In this document: positions 7,101 through 10,380 of the stretch, piece by piece | Layout: each line of letters opens with the position of its first letter | Position numbering within the stretch: position 1 is the first letter of the stretch | Source: Cyclostephanos tholiformis | Taxonomy: Eukaryota > Bacillariophyta > Thalassiosirophyceae > Thalassiosirales > Thalassiosiraceae | DNA length: 10,380 nucleotides | Direction of reading: 5' to 3' | NCBI GenBank assembly: GCA_036939975.1 | Contig: JALLPB010001298.1 | Coordinates: forward strand, 1-10,380 | Translations under genes and position numbers: made by a program | The notes under the pieces: model-generated | Told to the model about the DNA's origin: nothing | The model's input: the letters and a program-made list of their open reading frames with translations, nothing else | The model's database searches: none

Positions 7101-8366
7101 AAGGGAATGTACGGACTGCCACAGGCCGGAATCATTGCTCAGCAATTGTTGGAAGAGCGCCTCGCCAAGCACGGATATCGCCAAAGCACCACGACCCCAG
7201 GATTGTGGAAGCACGACACTCGCCCCATTTGTTTCAGCCTCGTCGTGGACGATTTTGGCGTCAAATATGTCGGAGAGGAACATGCACATCACCTGTTGAA
7301 GACGATACGAAGCTATTACAAATGCTCGGCAGATTGGGAAGGGGAACGATATTGCGGACTCACATTGAAGTGGGATTACGCCAACCGGAAGGTACATCTC
7401 TCGATGCCGGGATACGTCAAAAAAGCCCTTGCCCGTTTCCAACACCCGCATCCTACGAAGCCCCAACACCAGCCGTATCCCCACGTCAAAATCAACTATG
7501 GTGCGAAGACACAATACGCTAAGGTGGCCGCCGAATCCCCCCCCCTCGACAAGGCTGGCAAAAAGTTTATCCAGGAGGTTTGCGGAGTTTTCCTGTTCCT
7601 TGCACGAGGAGTCGATGGCGGTCTCCTCACCCCCCTCAGCGCCCTCGCCTCCCAACAATCGAGTCCGACAGAGGAAACAATGAAATTAACAAAACAATTC
7701 CTCGACTACATGTCCACAATGGATGAGGCTATCCTCACCTTCAACGCAAGCGACATGGTCCTTGCCATCCACAGCGATGCCTCGTACCTATCCGAGCCAA
7801 ATGCCCGAAGCCGGGCGGGCGGCCACATGTTTATGGCCGGCAACGAGACCATCCCCCGAAACAACGGTGCCGTCCTCAATATTTCACAAATAATCAAGGC
7901 CGTCATGTCATCTGCGGCGGAGGCGGAGTTGGGCGCACTTTTCATTAATGCAAAGGCAGCGGTCTCAATGCGACATACACTCGTCGAACTCGGCCACCCT
8001 CAACCTCTCACCCCGATGCAAACAGACAATGCAACAGCGACCGCACTACTCACGAACAAAATAATGCCTAAGGCTTTGAAAGCCATGGACATGCGTTTCC
8101 ACTGGCTGCGTTGCCGCACCGCACAGGGTCAATTTCGATATTATTGGCGACCAGGCACACAGAATCTAGCTGATTACTTCACGAAGCACCACCCGGCTAG
8201 CCACCACACAGCAGTCCGACCTACAATTCTGACTGCTGTCACAGACAAGGAATATACTACACTATTTGCATCGTCACTAGGCAGGGCCAGGGCGTCAGCG
8301 ACCACAACTTCCTTTGTACAAAATTTACTCGCAACTCCCAAGTTTCAAGCGACAGCAGCAGCCTAA
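4170..8366 (+). CDS. pol: Pol polyprotein (protease-integrase-RT-RNase H) of E2
   Basis: The frame is fully open from the codon after the gag TGA to TAA at 8364-8366, giving 1398 residues, numbered here from that codon. Protease: LDSGATS with Asp89. Integrase: Asp347 (HTDQTG), Asp411 (LDNEAS) and Glu443 (QAER), so 31 residues lie between the last two where copia has 35; an upstream finger region has several His but no Cys. A linker of about 300 residues follows. RT: TRLVAGGD, Asp929 in MDIKDFYLN, GMYGLPQAG, and Asp1027-Asp1028 in VVDDF. RNase H: Asp1203, Glu1253, Asp1286 and Asp1335 (NLADYFTKHH). The order integrase then RT is that of Ty1/copia. Pol has the same frame as gag and no obvious start of its own, so it is probably made by readthrough of the TGA as a Gag-Pol fusion and then cut by the protease. 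All core catalytic residues are kept. Replication would occur in the cytoplasmic particle and integration in the nucleus. Confidence 0.93.
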   Translation, partial: QGPGTTVVIVDAAKLVTQTAKHEYNYWSPLACLVDAQEENETKEDSLLTEPKPDMILAAQPGTNHLGRVAAHWARKLANRRGRKSGVLDSGATSGAGPAGDADELDDTGQRSHKTFMFPDGRTASATQQMMLRHNLRDGARVINIVPGMHTTLISVPKLADERYTTVFRDKVAEIFDNDTTIVMSNKLPILTAPRCKTTGLWRLDLNPETKITDPPNEDSTETAHVIFDLPSARQSFLWYHAAAGFPPKETFLKAVHRGNYATWPKLTTQLIHKYFPDSDESIKGHIKGQRQGVRSTKFNHVAPYDDDDTDDVQIKFGTKEPVKEQSGKDNSIFCRVTDLTETIHTDQTGAFPHTSTRGNRYIMVGIHLDANYIFVEPMKNRTEGEMIRSYQRMIDRMKRAGLGLREHKLDNEASEAFKECINQNGMKYELVPPGNHRRNQAERAIQTFKAHFISILAGVDDKFPLSLWCQLLEPAELTLNLLRQSRITPNISAYAHVHGPHDFMRKPMAPLGCAIHAHVKPDDRRTWDTRSDAGFSLGTSMEHHRCFRVYITRTRATRVSDTVHFKHQYITNPTISPESMVVAAAQQLAVALKGNIPAGNDTADALTKVSELFTKIAAHKQAAATAKAQRLTLQSNQMTQQTTHLPRVDERPIPRAATHPRVTTHPGDCRVPNSTPLEDCRVRVEKGQIESPSVGAPKSVEFITTKRLRSFPRPNYISQDEEASVFPPERRRTRSHTGSVMQEAMLACVNISQPNYIALGDIGLRNYPRTQTNTTVEITPQQLSMRRLPMNRSCEMANAVLGDNGELLEYKQLIANPKTRATWAHSYGNEIGRLAQGMPGRNTGTNTIHFIKKYQVPEERARDVTYGLITTLIRPEKIDEPNRTRLVAGGDRVHYPGDAGTPTADLLTVKLLLNSIISTEHARFMTMDIKDFYLNTPMARYEYMRLRLADMPEDVIEHYKLRDIATPDGAIYCEIRKGMYGLPQAGIIAQQLLEERLAKHGYRQSTTTPGLWKHDTRPICFSLVVDDFGVKYVGEEHAHHLLKTIRSYYKCSADWEGERYCGLTLKWDYANRKVHLSMPGYVKKALARFQHPHPTKPQHQPYPHVKINYGAKTQYAKVAAESPPLDKAGKKFIQEVCGVFLFLARGVDGGLLTPLSALASQQSSPTEETMKLTKQFLDYMSTMDEAILTFNASDMVLAIHSDASYLSEPNARSRAGGHMFMAGNETIPRNNGAVLNISQIIKAVMSSAAEAELGALFINAKAAVSMRHTLVELGHPQPLTPMQTDNATATALLTNKIMPKALKAMDMRFHWLRCRTAQGQFRYYWRPGTQNLADYFTKHHPASHHTAVRPTILTAVTDKEYTTLFASSLGRARASATTTSFVQNLLATPKFQATAAA
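6108..6217 (+). repeat. In-frame short repeats in the integrase-RT linker
   Basis: CCAAGGG occurs three times (6108, 6132 and 6150) and GATTGTCGCGT twice (6174-6184 and 6207-6217). All spacings are multiples of three, so they encode repeated PRV/PRA and DCRV units. E1 has the same pattern at about 341-460. The stretch lies in the fast-evolving linker with no recognised domain; most likely it is a flexible spacer between integrase and RT. Confidence 0.6.
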
Positions 8367-8370
8367 TAAC

Positions 8371-8383
8371 TACGGCAAGGGTG
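8371..8383 (+). other. Polypurine tract region of E2
   Basis: ggcaaggg lies just before the 3' LTR, 5 bases after the pol stop, and is conserved in E1. It is the expected primer for plus-strand DNA synthesis. The purine run is short and interrupted by one C. Confidence 0.7.
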
Positions 8384-8418
8384 TGTTAGACCTACAGAAT
8401 CCTAAAAGGCCTACTATG

Positions 8419-8443
8419 GGCGGGAAACAAATGGTTTCCCGCC
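8419..8443. promoter_or_regulatory. U3 palindrome with paired E2F-like sites (3' LTR)
   Basis: GGCGGGAAAC and GTTTCCCGCC form perfect 10-base arms around a 5-base loop (aaatg). Both arms contain the full E2F-type core TTTCCCGC in opposite directions. The middle LTR has the same palindrome with two changes near the loop. Confidence 0.5.
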
Positions 8444-8570
8444 ATAATGGGACAATCCTTAAGTAAGTATTAGGCACACATTCGCCTATGAGAATACGAA
8501 AACGAGAAGTGAGAAAGGTCGTAATAAACCAACGACAAAATGCCATACTGGCGACCAACGATGCTAATAG

Positions 8571-8590
8571 GGACAATATAAATATTGTCC
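8571..8590 (+). promoter_or_regulatory. TATA box inside a palindrome (3' LTR)
   Basis: GGACAATAT and ATATTGTCC form 9-base arms around aa, and tataaata lies at 8577-8584. The self-primer segment starts 26 bases after the TATA start, as expected for a transcription start. U3 of the 3' LTR is copied into both LTRs of a new insertion, so this intact TATA would be inherited by offspring. Confidence 0.55.
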
Positions 8591-8653
8591 GATAGTCTCA
8601 TAATTGATAAATATCCTTTACATCGACTACAAAGCTAGGACGTGAGTTCAGCA

Positions 8654-8658
8654 GGGCT
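8654..8658 (+). other. Candidate right target-site duplication
   Basis: Copia integrases usually duplicate 5 bases of target. The five bases after the 3' LTR are gggct. The matching copy should precede the leftmost LTR, which is outside the window, so this is a prediction only. Confidence 0.3.
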
Positions 8659-10380
8659 ACGTCAGCAGCAAATGAATTTGGCCGCCTGGCCCAAGGACTG
8701 AAGGACGGACGAGTAACGGGAACAGACACCATCACCTTTATTTCCAAAACCCAAGTCCCAACCGAAAGAATAAAAGATGTAACATATGGAAGTTTCAACT
8801 GCGATTACAAACCGAACAAGGACGAAAAAGAACGCACAAGACTCATGGCCGGAGGAGACAGGATCAATTACCCCGACGACTGCGGGACCCCGACAGCAAA
8901 CATGACCCTGTTCAAAATATTAATAAACAGTGTCATCTCCACCCCAGGCGCAAAATGCTTCATGATGGACATAAAAGATTTTTACCTGAATACCCCGATG
9001 AAACGATCAGAGTACATGCGGCTAAAAATCTTGGACATCCCAGATGAGGTCATTGAACACTACAATTTGAAAGACTTAGTCACACAAGACGGATATGTGT
9101 ACTGCGAAATCAAATGCGGCATGTACGGCTTACCTCAGGCCGGATTAATAGCTCAAGAACTCCTGGAAAAGAGACTGGCAGGGTATGGCTACCACCAAAG
9201 CCAGATCATAAATGGACTCTGGACACACAAGACCAGACCCATATGTTTTTGTCTCTGCGTCGACGACTTCGCCGTGAAATATGTACAACAAGAAGATGCG
9301 GACCACTTAATCAATGCGATCAAGAAATATTACCCAATGACAGTTGATTGGAATGCCACAAAATATATTGGACTCACCATCGCATGGGATTATATCAACA
9401 GAAAAGTGAACATCCACATGCCAGGTTACCTCGAAAAAGCATTCACTCGATTCAAACACCAAAAGCCGACAAAACGTCAGAACTCACCGCATCCACATAC
9501 CATAACCCGTTACGGAGAGAGGACGCAATACGCTGAAGAGGAAGACACCTCCCCCCCGCTCTCAAAAGAAGACACCAAATTCGTGCAAGCAGTCGCAGGG
9601 ACCCTACTTTACTACGCAAGGGCCGTCGACGCAACAATCCTTCCAGCACTTAGTTCAATAGCCACCGAACAAGCCAAACCGACGCAACGAATGATGGCGA
9701 CAACAAAGCAATTGTTAGATTACTGTGCCTCACAAGAAGAAGCCATCATCACTTACCACGCCAGCAAAATGATATTAGCCGTCCATAGCGATGCCGGTTA
9801 CTGCAATGAAAAGAACAGCCGAAGCCGAGTGGGTGGACACTTTTTCCTCTCCAATGACGAACCGTTCCCCCCAAATAACGGTGCAGTCCTCACACAAGCG
9901 AATATTATCAAAGCAGTCATGTCATCTGCCGCAGAAGCAGAACTCGGAGCATTATTTTTAAACGCAAATAAGGCAGTATATCTCTGCCAAATACTCACGG
10001 AAATGGGACACCCACAACCGCAAACACCAATCCAGACAGATAACACAACAGCGGACGGGGTAATAAATAAGAAAATACAGCCAAAATGCACCAAGGCAAT
10101 GGACATGCGTTTTCATTGGCTCCGCGACCGCGAGGCACAGGGACAATTCAGAATCTACTGGCAACCAGGGAATACCAATTTGGCGGACTATTTTACGAAA
10201 CACCACCCCCCAGCCCACCATGCAAACGTCAGAGCAGAATTTTTAACTAGAGTCAAGGACCTAACTACAAGCAGATACTCAGGAAACCAAGGTCAGACGA
10301 ACCAAATCGCTGTCCTACAAGGGTGTGCTAGACAAGCTACTAAGGTAAGAGCTAGAACAGCGAATTTTAGTGATGGAGAA
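8656..10380 (+). CDS. pol: RT-RNase H part of E3 pol, interrupted 5' and open 3'
   Basis: The frame is open without a stop from the LTR boundary to the window end, 575 codons. Protein order matches E2: NEFGRLAQG at the start, TRLMAGGD, MDIKDFYLN (catalytic Asp at 8968-8970), GMYGLPQAG, VDDF (Asp codons 9262-9267), then RNase H with Asp at 9790-9792, Glu at 9940-9942, Asp at 10039-10041 and Asp at 10186-10188 in NLADYFTKHH. All RT and RNase H catalytic residues are kept, so E3 was intact or nearly so when the array inserted. The 5' end is broken by the insertion, so no protein is expected from this fragment. The 3' end runs into a possible polypurine tract and LTR near 10317 without meeting a stop. 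Confidence 0.88.
10317..10380 (+). repeat. Possible polypurine tract and start of the E3 3' LTR
   Basis: caagggtgtgctagac matches caagggtgtgttagac at the purine tract and LTR start of E2 with one change. By analogy the E3 LTR would begin at TGTGCTAG (10324) or TGCTAG (10326). No second copy is available in the window to confirm it. Confidence 0.4.

Larger units (their letters stand above)
2615..8653 (+). mobile_element. Full-length Ty1/copia LTR retrotransposon E2 (CoDi-like)
   Basis: E2 is a complete element of about 6.0 kb in the order LTR, leader with primer site, gag, TGA, pol (protease-integrase-RT-RNase H), polypurine tract, LTR. Integrase before RT defines the Copia type. The LTRs begin TGTTAG and end CAGCA. 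All catalytic residues of protease, integrase, RT and RNase H are present, so the coding region looks functional. However, the two flanking LTRs differ at 14 substitutions and one 2-base indel over about 268 bases by my hand alignment, which is high for so intact a coding region. The left LTR is also the 3' LTR of E1. The unit was therefore probably assembled by LTR recombination rather than by a single insertion. Confidence 0.93.
8384..8653 (+). repeat. 3' LTR of E2
   Basis: This 270-bp LTR runs from TGTTAG to CAGCA. Against the middle LTR I count 14 substitutions and one 2-base insertion (aa near 8404). It carries the better versions of the E2F-like palindrome and TATA box, and lacks the start-stop uORF (ACG instead of ATG). 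The self-primer segment at 8603-8615 is unchanged. AATAAA at 8523-8528 is a possible polyadenylation signal, but it lies about 75 bases upstream of the predicted R region, which is far. The sequence directly after 8653 belongs to another element. Confidence 0.93.
8654..10380 (+). mobile_element. Partial Copia element E3, the host of the E1-E2 array
   Basis: Directly after the LTR the sequence becomes a different Copia pol, entering at the segment that matches 'NEIGRLAQG' of E2, just before the RT core. It is clearly related to E2 in protein but diverged at nucleotide level and richer in A/T codons (for example runs of ata, tta, aaa), so it belongs to another family. The array has inserted into its RT-coding region. 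The protease and integrase parts should lie left of the window. Confidence 0.88.

Noticed and set aside
7008..7658. 216-codon antisense open frame over the RT of E2, with a shorter match on E1 (1242-1526)
   Set aside because: It mirrors the constrained RT codons on the other strand. It has no known domain, no promoter and no conservation beyond what RT imposes.
8523..8528. AATAAA as the firm polyadenylation signal of E2 (also 2752-2757)
   Set aside because: It lies about 75 bases before the predicted R region, too far for usual cleavage, so it is mentioned only as a possibility.

Overview
The window is eukaryotic transposon DNA with no host gene that I can recognise. It holds three pieces of Ty1/copia (Pseudoviridae) LTR retrotransposons, all on the plus strand. 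The Gag and Pol proteins resemble the CoDi-type Copia elements of diatoms and related ochrophyte algae: Gag has a long alanine-rich region and a CPNC...H...C knuckle, integrase has a 'PPGNHRRNQAER'-like motif, RT has 'MDIKDFYLNTPM' and RNase H has 'NLADYFTKHH'. A marine stramenopile genome is therefore the best guess, from remembered protein style rather than a database search.

Layout: (1) 1-2614, the 3' half of a first copy (E1: end of integrase, RT, RNase H), broken by a frameshift, a nonsense codon and a small deletion. (2) 2615-2882, one LTR that serves as the 3' LTR of E1 and the 5' LTR of the next copy. (3) 2883-8383, the internal region of a full-length second copy (E2): leader, gag, and pol (protease, integrase, RT, RNase H). 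Gag and pol lie in the same frame and only one TGA separates them. (4) 8384-8653, the 3' LTR of E2. (5) 8654-10380, the RT-RNase H part of a clearly different Copia element (E3), open to the window end. E1-E2 therefore form an LTR-internal-LTR-internal-LTR array that sits inside the RT-coding region of E3. The 5' half of E3 and the leftmost LTR should lie to the left of the window.

The most notable signal is at the start of the E2 internal region. The 13 bases right after the LTR (2883-2895) are the exact reverse complement of 13 bases inside the LTR (2832-2844). That LTR segment lies 26 nt downstream of a TATA-like box, where a transcript would be expected to begin. This is the geometry of Tf1-type self-priming of reverse transcription, which is known in Ty3/gypsy elements and which I do not know from Copia elements; I see no tRNA-like primer site. 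Other points of interest are the TGA at the gag-pol junction, which sits in the loop of a short GC hairpin; a palindrome of E2F-like sites in U3; a TATA box embedded in a palindrome that is intact in the 3' LTR and damaged in the middle LTR; and about 5% LTR divergence around an intact pol, which fits an array made by LTR recombination.
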